DNA of 64,000 nucleotides. Origin: Pseudomonadota bacterium. Lineage in GTDB: Bacteria > Pseudomonadota > Gammaproteobacteria > Burkholderiales > Chitinibacteraceae. Numbering within the stretch: position 1 is the first letter of the stretch; each line of letters opens with the position of its first letter. A model generated the notes under the pieces. That model was given only the letters and a program-made list of their open reading frames with translations, did no database searches and was not told where the DNA came from. The position numbers were made by a program, and so were the translations under genes. The DNA is taken from assembly GCA_026399755.1 (NCBI GenBank), contig JAPLQI010000004.1:29755-93754 (forward strand). Reading direction: 5' to 3'. Shown in pieces: positions 53,645 through 64,000 of this stretch.

Positions 53645-55189
53645 TTAACTACGCATCAAATGATCAAATGCACCCAGTGAAGCTTTTGCACCATCACCCA
53701 TGGCAATCACAATTTGCTTGAATGGCACGGTGGTCACGTCCCCTGCTGCAAATACGCCAGCTAAAGAAGTTTGGCCACGGTTATCCACTTCAATCTCGCC
53801 GTGTTTACTTAAATCCAGCGTACCTTTTAGCCAATCGGTATTCGGCAACAAGCCGATTTGCACAAAGATACCTGCCAGATCAACCTGATGCGATTCACCT
53901 GTTTGTCTATCGGTATATTGCAATCCGCTGACCTTTTGCCCATCGCCTAATACCGATGTGGTTTGCGCTTGTTTAATCACCACTACATTGGGCAGGCTAT
54001 AAAGTTTTTTCTGCAATACTGCATCGGCGCGCAGATCTGCGCCAAATTCCAGCAGAGTAACGTGTTCCACAATCCCAGCCAGATCAATCGCTGCTTCTAC
54101 GCCAGAATTACCCCCGCCTACGACGGCAATGCGTTTACCTTTAAATAGCGGGCCATCGCAATGCGGGCAGTAAGCCACACCGCGGCCACGGTATTCTTTT
54201 TCCCCCGGCACATTCATTTCGCGCCAGCGCGCACCGGTCGCAATAATCACCGATTTGCTTTTTAAAGTAGCGCCACTGGCAAGACGAATATGGCTAATGC
54301 CGTTTTCATCGAGGCTGAGCGATTCGGCGCGTTGCAGATTCATAATATCCACATCGTATTGCTTTACATGCTGCTCCAGCGCCGTCACCAGCTTAGGGCC
54401 TTCGGTTTCTTGCACCGAAATAAAGTTTTCAATACTCATGGTGTCCAGCACTTGCCCACCAAAGCGCTCGGCCACTACACCGGTGCGAATTCCTTTACGT
54501 GCGGCATACACCGCCGCTGCCGCACCTGCTGGCCCGCCGCCAATCACCAGTAAATCAAATTGATCCTTGCCTGAAATCGCTTCTGCCTGAAGCTCTGCGG
54601 AGCCGGTATCAAGCTTGGCAACGATTTCCTCTATCCCCATCCGACCCTGACCAAAGACTTCGCCATTTAGATAAACCGAAGGCACGGACATAATTTGCCT
54701 TGCGTTGACTTCATCTTGATACAGCGCGCCATCAATCATGACATGGCTAATCTTTGGATTAAGCACTGCCATTAAATTAAGCGATTGCACCACTTCTGGG
54801 CAGTTTTGGCAGGTCAGCGAGATAAACGTTTCAAAGCGCAATTCACCTGGTAGATTCTTAATTTGCTCAATCAGTGCTGCTTCAATCTTGGGCGGATGGC
54901 CACCAACTTGCAGCAAACCCAGCACCAAGGAAGTAAACTCATGTCCCATCGGAATCCCAGCAAAGCGCACACGGGGCTCTTCGCCAACTCGGGCAATGCC
55001 AAAGGAAGGTTTCAACGCAGCATCATCAAAGCGCAGGGTAATTTTGTCTGATAGCTCGGTGATTTCTTGCAATAAGCTATTCATTTCTAATGCAGCACTA
55101 CTTTCATCTAATGAAGCAATGAGCTCAATTGGGAATTGCAGTTTTTCTAAATAAGCAGCGAGTTGCGTTGTGATATTAGATTCAAGCAT
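53645..55189 (-). CDS. ahpF: Alkyl hydroperoxide reductase subunit F
   Basis: Start ATG 55189 ([17 protein letters not shown]); [48 protein letters not shown]. Confidence 0.96.
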   Translation of the reverse strand: MLESNITTQLAAYLEKLQFPIELIASLDESSAALEMNSLLQEITELSDKITLRFDDAALKPSFGIARVGEEPRVRFAGIPMGHEFTSLVLGLLQVGGHPPKIEAALIEQIKNLPGELRFETFISLTCQNCPEVVQSLNLMAVLNPKISHVMIDGALYQDEVNARQIMSVPSVYLNGEVFGQGRMGIEEIVAKLDTGSAELQAEAISGKDQFDLLVIGGGPAGAAAAVYAARKGIRTGVVAERFGGQVLDTMSIENFISVQETEGPKLVTALEQHVKQYDVDIMNLQRAESLSLDENGISHIRLASGATLKSKSVIIATGARWREMNVPGEKEYRGRGVAYCPHCDGPLFKGKRIAVVGGGNSGVEAAIDLAGIVEHVTLLEFGADLRADAVLQKKLYSLPNVVVIKQAQTTSVLGDGQKVSGLQYTDRQTGESHQVDLAGIFVQIGLLPNTDWLKGTLDLSKHGEIEVDNRGQTSLAGVFAAGDVTTVPFKQIVIAMGDGAKASLGAFDHLMRS

Positions 55190-55270
55190 GATGAATTCTC
55201 CGAAATCGTTTTTATTGAAAAAGCGCTTTGCGCTAAGAAGAAAAGTGCTTTTGCAATAAAAGCGAGGGTC

Positions 55271-55329
55271 GTAGGGCGGATGAAACCCGCGAGCAATGCT
55301 GAAAAATACGCGGGTTGCATCCACCCTAC
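55271..55329. repeat. REP-like palindrome, family 1 (ahpC-ahpF spacer)
   Basis: gtagggcggatgaaacccgcg ... cgcgggttgcatccaccctac; arms carry compensating changes (ggatg/catcc). Confidence 0.9.
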
Positions 55330-55387
55330 GAATGACACAACTTATAGTTGATAGGGTGAGAATGCCCCACCCAACCAGATCAATTAA

Positions 55388-55951
55388 TTAAATCTTGCCC
55401 ACTAAATCAAGCGATGGAGCCAAGGTTGCTGCACCTGGTTGCCATTTAGCTGGGCAAACTTCGCCTGGGTGCTTGGCGATATATTGAGCGGCTTGCACTT
55501 TGCGCATTAGCTCAGAAGCAGAGCGGCCAATACCGTTATCGTGAATTTCGCACAGCTTGATCTGGCCTTCTGGGTTGATCAAGAAAGTGCCGCGCAGTGC
55601 TAGGCCTTCTTCTTCGATCATCACATCAAAATTGCGAGTCAGTGTGCCGGTAGGGTCAGCCAGCATCGGGTAGTTAATCTTTTTGATCGTGTCCGATGTA
55701 TCGTGCCAAGCCTTGTGAGTGAACTGGGTGTCTGTTGAAACCGAGTAAACCTCTACGCCCATTTTTTGGAATTCTGGGTAAAAATCAGCCAAGTCGCCCA
55801 ATTCTGTAGGGCAAACAAAAGTGAAATCGGCTGGGTAGAAGAACACAATCGACCACTTGCCTTTTAGATCCGCTTCGCTTACTGAAGTGAATTTACCTGC
55901 ATGGAATGCGTTAACTTTAAATGGTTTAATTTCGCTATTGATCAAAGACAT
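55388..55951 (-). CDS. ahpC: Alkyl hydroperoxide reductase subunit C (peroxiredoxin)
   Basis: [33 protein letters not shown]. Confidence 0.97.
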   Translation of the reverse strand: MSLINSEIKPFKVNAFHAGKFTSVSEADLKGKWSIVFFYPADFTFVCPTELGDLADFYPEFQKMGVEVYSVSTDTQFTHKAWHDTSDTIKKINYPMLADPTGTLTRNFDVMIEEEGLALRGTFLINPEGQIKLCEIHDNGIGRSASELMRKVQAAQYIAKHPGEVCPAKWQPGAATLAPSLDLVGKI

Positions 55952-56187
55952 GGTGTAACTCCTAAGTAGAGAAAGTGTTGTTTGTGAAGCAGTGAAGTCA
56001 TCTTAAGCCCCTCGCTCTCTCAGGTCCAATTGATAGTTTAAATCTTGTACATTGATAATTGCTATATACAAAATCTATTCATACATCATGGCAGAATCCC
56101 TCCTCCACACAAGGTAGAAGACCGTTACACGCCAATTTAGAAACCCCTGCCTCATTCAACTAGAATGAAAGTGATTTCTTATAAAGG

Positions 56188-56772
56188 ATGTCCGGTATGG
56201 GCAAAACGCGTTTGGAAGCATTCAGTGATGGGGTGATCGCTATTATTATCACCATCATGGTTTTGGAACTCAAAGTGCCACACGGGGAAGATGCCCATGC
56301 GCTCTTGCTAATGATTCCAATTTTTTTAGGCTATGTATTCAGCTTTATCATGGTGGGGATTTATTGGAATAATCATCACCATATGCTGCATATCGTACAC
56401 AAGATAAATGGCCCTGTTTTATGGGCCAATTTGCACTTACTTTTTTGGCTGTCTTTGATTCCGGTAACTACCGCCTGGATGCAGGAAAGTCACTTCGCCC
56501 CCCCAGCAGTCGCCCTCTATGGCTTTATTCTTTTTATGGCGAGCGTAGCCTGGCCAATTCTGGCCCATTTTTTGATTAAAATTCATGGCAATCAATCCGA
56601 GCTAGCCATCGCTTTTGGGGAGGATCGCAAAGGAAAAATATCCATGCTGATGTATCTGCTCGCCATTCCTCTCGCCTTTCTCAATGTATGGATAGCGATT
56701 AGTCTATATATTGCAGTGGCCGTGATCTGGTTTATTCCGGATCAGAGAATTGAAAAAACCCTGCATCACTGA
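56188..56772 (+). CDS. TMEM175-family (DUF1211) potassium channel-like protein
   Basis: GKTRLEAFSDGVIAIIITIMVLELKVP; start at 56188 or 56197. Confidence 0.9.
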   Translation: MSGMGKTRLEAFSDGVIAIIITIMVLELKVPHGEDAHALLLMIPIFLGYVFSFIMVGIYWNNHHHMLHIVHKINGPVLWANLHLLFWLSLIPVTTAWMQESHFAPPAVALYGFILFMASVAWPILAHFLIKIHGNQSELAIAFGEDRKGKISMLMYLLAIPLAFLNVWIAISLYIAVAVIWFIPDQRIEKTLHH

Positions 56773-56804
56773 GTAGATACAGGGTTTCTTTAGCGAAAGC
56801 GCGC

Positions 56805-57104
56805 TTATTGATTAAGCTGCCAGCGGGCGGTCAGGATAGGGATGCGCTTTCTTTGCTCCATGCAATCAAAATCACCCTCCTGATAATCACGACAAATCCA
56901 CGGCCTTTGCTCATAGATCGTACACATCATGCTGCGGCGATCCAGCGCAGCACACCAGCCGTCTTCCAGCCTATGCATAATCTCGCCGCCCCAAGCATCC
57001 TTCTCAACATACTCCGGCGGCACATCATCATCCCCAGCAATCAGCATGACTTCCAACTGGCAACAACAGGCTTTACAGCTACTACAGGATACGGCGGAAG
57101 ACAT
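56805..57104 (-). CDS. YkgJ-family cysteine cluster protein
   Basis: CSSCKACCCQLEV...CAALDRRSMMCTIYEQRPWICRDYQEGDFDC. Confidence 0.88.
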   Translation of the reverse strand: MSSAVSCSSCKACCCQLEVMLIAGDDDVPPEYVEKDAWGGEIMHRLEDGWCAALDRRSMMCTIYEQRPWICRDYQEGDFDCMEQRKRIPILTARWQLNQ

Positions 57105-57176
57105 AGTTCACTCGATTGTTCTGTGAGATTCAATTTTATAAAAATTGCGTCATGCGTAGGCTGGGTGAAACCTCAT

Positions 57177-57502
57177 ACGCTCTAAGCAATTAGTTTTGCA
57201 ATAGCAAACAACCAAAAAACATACTGACCTCGCTCTCCGCATAGGGCTTTTAAAGTCCCCTTGAAACACGCCGTAGCGAGGAACAAGCGGGGCGGGGGAT
57301 CGCTTGGGAGCGAGGCAGCGAGCTGATCCCGCCCGCCGCCGACTCGATTGGACCGCAGCAGGGGCCTTCGTGTTTTTGAGGTTGCGGCTTGGCTTCGTTT
57401 CTTGGCCGTTCAAGAAAGGAAGGCCCCCGCGGTGGCCAACCGCTCCTAAATCAACGTGCCGAAGGCACTAAAAAGATCTTTTAGACTTTGCTTAGTGCTC
57501 TT
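57177..57502. repeat. Non-coding element, family 2, copy C (imperfect terminal inverted repeats, flanked by family-1 half arms)
   Basis: core ccccttgaaacacgccgtagcgaggaacaagcgg ... acgtgccgaaggcactaaaaagatcttttagactttgcttagtgc. Confidence 0.87.
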
Positions 57503-57571
57503 GGCGTGAAACCTGCCAATACTATGAGTAAATTCGGCGGGTTGCACCCGCCCTACAAAACCATAAACACC

Positions 57572-60253
57572 TCACAGCTCCTTCACCACCCACTTCAACC
57601 CATTGTCTTCTGGATGAGTTTGAATGGTGAAGCCAAGGTGTTTCATAAAGGCCAGCATGGTTTTGTTACTGGTGAGCACTTCGCCTTCGATAATCGATAA
57701 ACCCATATCGCGGGCGGCAGTGAAGAGGGCTTCCATCAGGCGATTACCTAGGCCTTTGCCTTGCCATGCATCGTCGATCACCACGGCAAATTCGCAGCTG
57801 TCTTTATCGGGGTTGGCAGTATAACGGGCTACGCCGATAATTTGCTCGCCTTGGCCAGCTTGCACCGTGGCGGCAATCGCCATTTCTCTTGCGTAATCAA
57901 GATGAGTAAAGCGCGCCAGCAGGCTTTGCGGCAGGGATTTGAGCACACTCATATAGCGGTTATAACGCGTCTCATCCGATAGGCGGCTAACAAACTGAAT
58001 CAGCAATTCGGCGTCTTCTGGCCGAATCGGACGCAAGATCATCGGCATGCCGGTTTTGAGCTGGGTAAGCTGCATCAGATGCGATGGGTAGGGATGAATC
58101 GCCATATGCGCGTAGCGGCGGGCTTTGGGGTCAACGGCAGCCACAATAATGCTAGCATCCACGGCAATCACGCCGTTTTCATCGCTAATCAGCGGGTTGA
58201 TATCCAACTGCTGAATCTGTGGCAATTCACAGACCATTTCAGACACGCGTAGCAAGACGTTTTTAACCGCCTCGATATTCACTGCGGGCTGGTTTCTGAA
58301 AGGAGCCAGCATTTTTTTAATCCGCGTGCGGCGGATTAAATGCTCGGCCAGATAATCATTTAAGGGCGGCAGTGATACCGCAATATCGTTAAATACTTCT
58401 ACCGCAATCCCACCCGCACCAAAGCTAATCACCGGGCCAAAGGCCGAATCGTTAACCACCCCCACCATCAGCTCACGGGCGTGCTTTTTGCCGTGCATAG
58501 GTTGCACCGTCAGGCCACGCACGCGCTCGACTCCCAGCTTATCGTGGGCACGGCTGAGCATTTTATTGGCTTCACTGGCCACACCAATCAGGCTGTTTAA
58601 ATTAAGCACCACGCCGTCGATATCGGTTTTATGCATTAAATCGATGGCGTCTATTTTCAGCACCACCGGCAGGCCCATGCCCATGGCGGCATTCACCGCA
58701 TCGTCGGCGCTATTAGCACGCACCGTCATCGCAACGGGAATATGAAACGCCCTTAGAATCGCTTTTGATTCAATTTCATCCAATAGGCTGCGGCCATCGG
58801 CCAATACTTTATCAATCACCATATGCGCCGTTTCCATATCCGGCGCTTCCCACTCACCCAGCGGCGCTGGCGTTTGCAATAAAAGCTGCTGGTTATGCTG
58901 CCATGCGGCTAAAGAATAAAACACTTCTACTGCATGCTCTGGCGCAGAAAAGCTTGCACATCCGGCCTTAACCAAGAGCTTGCGGCTGGCATCGACTTTT
59001 TTACCGCCTATCCACGCCATCAGCAGCGGTTTGTCGCTAGTTTTTTTAAGCGCGATCATCGCCTCCGCAGTGCGTAAATGATCGGTGCCTGCCTGCGGGG
59101 TAAACACCACCAAGACACCATCAATATTTGGATCGGCCAATACCGCTTCAACCGCCAATTTAAATCGCTCGGGCGAGGCGTCCCCCAAGATATCGACTGG
59201 GTTATTGCGGCTGGCTTGCGCGGGCAGATTTTTAGCCAGCCAAGCCACGGTGCTAGGGGCCAGCTCAGGTAAAAGCACGTGTAAATCACGCGCTCTATCC
59301 ACCGCCATCATCCCCGCGCCAATGCCATTGGTGACCACCGCCAAGCGGCGACCCTTGGTTTTGAACGTGCCATTCAATACTTTTGCAGCCGTAAACAGCT
59401 GATTAATCGAGCGTAGGCGCAGCACACCGGCGCGTTTAAGCGCGGCATCAAACACATCATCTCGGCCAATTAGGCGCTCGGAATGAGTGCGGCCATGCGC
59501 GGCAGAGGCATCGTTATAACGGCCAACTTTTAGCGCCATCACTGGCTTAGAGCGCGCCGCAGCCCGTACTGCCGACATAAAGGTGCGGGCCTCTTGCAAA
59601 TCTTCGATATACAGCAAAATGCTCTGAGTTTTAGGGTCTGCCACTAGGTAATCCAGCACCTCGCCCACATCCACATCTGCCGCCGAGCCTAAAGACACCA
59701 CAGAAGAAAAGCCCACATCGTGCGATTCGGCCCAATCTAAAATCGCCGAGGTAATCGATGAGGATTGCGATACCAAAGCCATGCTGCCATTTTTAAGCTT
59801 GCCCTGATAATTGCCCGCCATAAATTTAGCGCTCACGCGGCAGAGGCCAAATACCGTTGGCCCCATAATCCGAATGCCGTAATGCCGCGCCCTCTCCATA
59901 ATCTTATCGAGCTGTGCCTGGCTCTTTTTATCTGTCCCCACAAAATCGCAAGACATAATCACCACCGCTTTAACGCCTTTTTTGCCACACTCTTCAATTA
60001 AATCGATCAAGGTTTTGGCAGGGGTCGCGATAATCACCAAATCCACCACCATCGGCACTTTGGCGAGTGATTTAAATGCCGCAATGCCCTGCACCTGATC
60101 GTGATGCAAATTAACGGGAAATAGTTTTCCGGTGTAGCCGCCATCTAGCAAATTGGCAAACACCGTGCTGCCCACTGCACCGGGCGTTTCAGATGCACCA
60201 ATCACCGCCACCGAGCGGGGGTCAAACAGAGGGGAAAGATAGTGTGGTTTCAT
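57572..60253 (-). CDS. Protein acetyltransferase, NDP-forming acyl-CoA synthetase-like + GNAT fusion (Pat/Pka type)
   Basis: Start ATG 60253 ([36 protein letters not shown]); CoA-ligase domains; C-terminal [42 protein letters not shown]. Confidence 0.92.
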   Translation of the reverse strand: MKPHYLSPLFDPRSVAVIGASETPGAVGSTVFANLLDGGYTGKLFPVNLHHDQVQGIAAFKSLAKVPMVVDLVIIATPAKTLIDLIEECGKKGVKAVVIMSCDFVGTDKKSQAQLDKIMERARHYGIRIMGPTVFGLCRVSAKFMAGNYQGKLKNGSMALVSQSSSITSAILDWAESHDVGFSSVVSLGSAADVDVGEVLDYLVADPKTQSILLYIEDLQEARTFMSAVRAAARSKPVMALKVGRYNDASAAHGRTHSERLIGRDDVFDAALKRAGVLRLRSINQLFTAAKVLNGTFKTKGRRLAVVTNGIGAGMMAVDRARDLHVLLPELAPSTVAWLAKNLPAQASRNNPVDILGDASPERFKLAVEAVLADPNIDGVLVVFTPQAGTDHLRTAEAMIALKKTSDKPLLMAWIGGKKVDASRKLLVKAGCASFSAPEHAVEVFYSLAAWQHNQQLLLQTPAPLGEWEAPDMETAHMVIDKVLADGRSLLDEIESKAILRAFHIPVAMTVRANSADDAVNAAMGMGLPVVLKIDAIDLMHKTDIDGVVLNLNSLIGVASEANKMLSRAHDKLGVERVRGLTVQPMHGKKHARELMVGVVNDSAFGPVISFGAGGIAVEVFNDIAVSLPPLNDYLAEHLIRRTRIKKMLAPFRNQPAVNIEAVKNVLLRVSEMVCELPQIQQLDINPLISDENGVIAVDASIIVAAVDPKARRYAHMAIHPYPSHLMQLTQLKTGMPMILRPIRPEDAELLIQFVSRLSDETRYNRYMSVLKSLPQSLLARFTHLDYAREMAIAATVQAGQGEQIIGVARYTANPDKDSCEFAVVIDDAWQGKGLGNRLMEALFTAARDMGLSIIEGEVLTSNKTMLAFMKHLGFTIQTHPEDNGLKWVVKEL

Positions 60254-60423
60254 GGCTGACAAATCATAAAGGGTTGCTGCGTAGTGTATACCGCCCAAGT
60301 GTTCATTGCTGTGTAAGGAGTGCTTATTATATATGGAGCAAAATACCTACAAGCAATGATGCATGCCGCCGCCGCAAGCCTTATAATTGCCGCCGTTCTC
60401 AATTGAAACTATGGAATCATCCA

Positions 60424-60951
60424 ATGGACATCAGCAAAATTGCCGCAGGCAAAGATTTACCAAACGATTTCAATGTCATTATCGAAATCCCTGCTAATGC
60501 ACCACCGATCAAATATGAATTCGATAAAGCATCGGGCGCTATCATCGTCGATCGTTTTGTTGGCACATCGATGTCCTACCCAATGAACTACGGCTTTGTG
60601 CCGCACACCCTGTCGCTAGATGGCGATCCTGTGGATGTGCTGGTTCACACACCATTCCCATTGCTGCCAGGTATGGTTATCAAATGCCGCGCGATTGGCG
60701 TATTGGGCATGGAAGACGAAGCCGGTATGGACGCAAAAGTGATTGCCGTACCCGTAGAGAAAGTATGTGCTATGTATGCACACATCCAAAAACTGGAAGA
60801 CCTGCCAGAACTGCTCTTGGCTCAAGTAAAACACTACTTCGAGCACTATAAAGACTTAGAAAAAGGCAAGTGGGTGAAGATTACAGGTTGGGGCGACAAA
60901 GCCGCAGCCCACGCAGAGATCATGGAAAGCTACGATCGCGCACAGAAGTAA
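60424..60951 (+). CDS. ppa: Inorganic pyrophosphatase
   Basis: Start ATG 60424 ([35 protein letters not shown]); [14 protein letters not shown]. Confidence 0.97.
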   Translation: MDISKIAAGKDLPNDFNVIIEIPANAPPIKYEFDKASGAIIVDRFVGTSMSYPMNYGFVPHTLSLDGDPVDVLVHTPFPLLPGMVIKCRAIGVLGMEDEAGMDAKVIAVPVEKVCAMYAHIQKLEDLPELLLAQVKHYFEHYKDLEKGKWVKITGWGDKAAAHAEIMESYDRAQK

Positions 60952-60987
60952 TAAATACTCGGCACCCTGCCGATAGATGCACGCTAA

Positions 60988-61052
60988 AACGCGGGTTTCA
61001 CCCGCCCTACAAGATAATTGATCTTGAAGGGTGGGTGGGGCCCGCGTTTTTT
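60988..61052. repeat. REP-like palindrome, family 1, degenerate; likely doubles as ppa terminator
   Basis: aaacgcgggtttcacccgccctac ... gggtgggtggggcccgcgttttttatt. Confidence 0.75.
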
Positions 61053-61187
61053 ATTGTACTTTTAGCTTACAAAACTCAAATCTTGAATCACGGAGAACAC
61101 TGAGAAAAACAAGGCTTGAGTTATGTTGTTTTGTAGATTTTGAGTATTTTAAAGCCCCGCAATAAGGATTCATATAGCCGCTGGTGG

Positions 61188-61424
61188 TATGGGGCTTAAA
61201 CCTCCCCTTGAAACACGCCGGAGTGAGGAACAAGCGGGGCGGGGTTTCGGCAAGGGAGCGAGGAACGAGCCAATCCCGCCCGCCGCCGACTCGATTGTCC
61301 GCAGCGCAGGGGCCTTCGTGTTTCGTGGGGTCGCCTTCTTTGCTTACTTTCTTGGCGAAGCAAGAAAGTGAGTCCCCGCGGGGATCCCGCACCAAAACCA
61401 ACGTGCCGAAGGCACTAAAAATGA
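61188..61424. repeat. Non-coding element, family 2, copy D
   Basis: ggggcttaaacctccccttgaaacacgccggagtgaggaacaagcgggg ... acgtgccgaaggcactaaaaa, abutting the fghA stop codon. Confidence 0.85.
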
Positions 61425-61425
61425 A

Positions 61426-62271
61426 CTACGCCCCCAAATGATCCGCATGAAAACGTAAATGCGCTTCAATAAAGCTGGCGATAAAGTAATAGCTGTGGTC
61501 GTAGCCGGGCTGGATATTTAATGTAAATGGCCACTGTTTGGCCAAGGCGATTTTCTCTAAGGCTTCCGGCTGTAATTGCTGTGGCATAAAGCTATCTTGA
61601 TCGCCCTGATCAATCAGTAGCGGCAACATTCGGCTTGCGTGCTGCATTAAATGGCAGCTGTCATAAGCCAGCCATGTATTTCTATCATCCCCCAGATACT
61701 CACTAAACGCCGTTTCACCCCAAGGCACTTGGGCGGGATTCACAATCGGCGCAAAAGCCGAGGCGGATCGATAGGCTTGCGGGTTTTTTAAAGCAATCAT
61801 CAAAGCGCCATGCCCTCCCATCGAATGCCCGCTAATGGACTTTATATTCGTCACAGGAAAATGGCCCTCGATTAAAGCAGGCAATTCGCTGACGATATAA
61901 TCGTACATCTGGTAATGCCGCTGCCACGGTGCCTCGGTGGCATTCACATAAAAGCCCGCGCCCTGCCCCAAATCATAACGCCCCGCATCGGCCACTTCAC
62001 TGCCACGCGGGCTGGTGTCTGGCATGACCAAAGCAATCCCCAACTGTGCCGCCACCCGCTGCACACCTGCCTTGGTGGCAAAGTTTTCGTCATTGCAGGT
62101 CAGGCCAGATAGCCAATAAAGTACCGGAACCTTGCCACCTTGCGCCGTTTGCGGCGGTAAATACACTGCAAACGTCATCTCGCACGAAGTGCTGCTGGCC
62201 TGATGCTTATAACGTTTATGCCAGCCACCAAAGCTGCGGTTACTGCTGATAAGTTCCAGAGACATAAGCAT
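61426..62271 (-). CDS. fghA: S-formylglutathione hydrolase
   Basis: [55 protein letters not shown]. Confidence 0.96.
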   Translation of the reverse strand: MLMSLELISSNRSFGGWHKRYKHQASSTSCEMTFAVYLPPQTAQGGKVPVLYWLSGLTCNDENFATKAGVQRVAAQLGIALVMPDTSPRGSEVADAGRYDLGQGAGFYVNATEAPWQRHYQMYDYIVSELPALIEGHFPVTNIKSISGHSMGGHGALMIALKNPQAYRSASAFAPIVNPAQVPWGETAFSEYLGDDRNTWLAYDSCHLMQHASRMLPLLIDQGDQDSFMPQQLQPEALEKIALAKQWPFTLNIQPGYDHSYYFIASFIEAHLRFHADHLGA

Positions 62272-62315
62272 CCTTTAGATACCCAAAAGCTAAATGCAAA
62301 AAACCTAAAACAGAT

Positions 62316-62432
62316 CTGTAGACACAGAGAACACGAAGAAGAACAGCGAGAAAACCATTAAGAAAAAGCAACGCTGAATTCATTCGTTTTTCTCTGTGTA
62401 CTCTGTGTTCTTAACGTTCTCTGTGTCTACAG
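62316..62432. repeat. CACAGAG-type palindromic repeat (copy 2), adhC-fghA intergenic
   Basis: ctgtagacacagag (62316-62329) / ctctgtgtctacag (62419-62432), identical arms to the aceF-lpd copy. Confidence 0.93.
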
Positions 62433-62462
62433 AATTTAGGATTTTTATACGCGGATCAAACC

Positions 62463-63602
<1,140 letters not shown>

Positions 63603-63881
63603 TTACCACCATTTTAACCATTACCCAATTAAAGATAATTAGCCTAATAAGAAAGATATTGTTACTGGTGTGTAATAATTAATACGCGGGAGAACCCCAT
63701 CAAGCGGAAAAAACCCAAATCTTGAACCACTTCGGCCCCAGAGAACACGGAGTTTCACGGAGAAAAATAGGTTTTGAATTACGATATTTAAATAGGTTTT
63801 AAATGTTTTCAAACCCAGCGAACTAACTTTTTATCGCGACTCGTGACATGGGGCTTAAATCCCAATCCTATCAACTTAAGC

Positions 63882-64000
63882 TCAAACCCCTGATTTATAG
63901 GCTGTAAAATCATGCGGCTTAGGGTGTTTGGGGCGATCTTTTTTTGCATGAGGGTCGAAGTAAATCACTGCTTTGCATAGCTCATTCAGTGCCAGTTTTA
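63882..64000 (-). CDS. Possible C-terminus of a CDS continuing past the window edge
   Basis: Minus-strand open frame ...KLALNELCKAVIYFDPHAKKDRPKHPKPHDFTAYKSGV* open to window end; no family recognised. Confidence 0.35.
   Translation of the reverse strand, partial: KLALNELCKAVIYFDPHAKKDRPKHPKPHDFTAYKSGV

Overview
64 kb of bacterial chromosome. Protein content suggests a chitin-degrading betaproteobacterium of the Neisseriales/Chitinibacteraceae type, possibly Iodobacter-like (inference, not verified). Most of the window is housekeeping: isoprenoid genes (dxs-ispA-xseB), nadC, phosphomannomutase, a YbiT-like ABC-F ATPase, tRNA-Ser(UGA), two paralogous porins, a complete Entner-Doudoroff/central carbon block (gap-eda-edd divergent from zwf-pgl-hexR-pgi), the PDH operon (aceE-aceF-lpd), ahpC/ahpF, ppa and the formaldehyde module (fghA/adhC). 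Less ordinary items are: (i) a GlmS paralogue whose glutaminase half has lost Cys1 and all the usual GATase motifs while the isomerase half stays intact, next to a GT14-type glycosyltransferase; (ii) a ~10 kb signalling island with a 1629-aa PAS/hybrid-kinase/HPt/REC/EAL protein, a response regulator with an uncharacterised C-terminal domain, and a Cache/LOV hybrid kinase that keeps the photo-adduct Cys motif but has Thr where LOV domains normally carry the signalling Gln; (iii) an AA10 LPMO with a long PTPV linker; (iv) four copies of a ~230-330 bp non-coding element, at least one with 12-bp perfect terminal inverted repeats, plus two other palindromic intergenic repeat families, one copy lying inside the PDH operon; (v) two HexR-type operators between edd and zwf. 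No CRISPR array, rRNA, prophage or classical transposase was seen. I found no clear anti-phage system or wholly unknown multigene system; the GlmS-like/GT14 pair and the LOV/EAL island are the best candidates for new biology.
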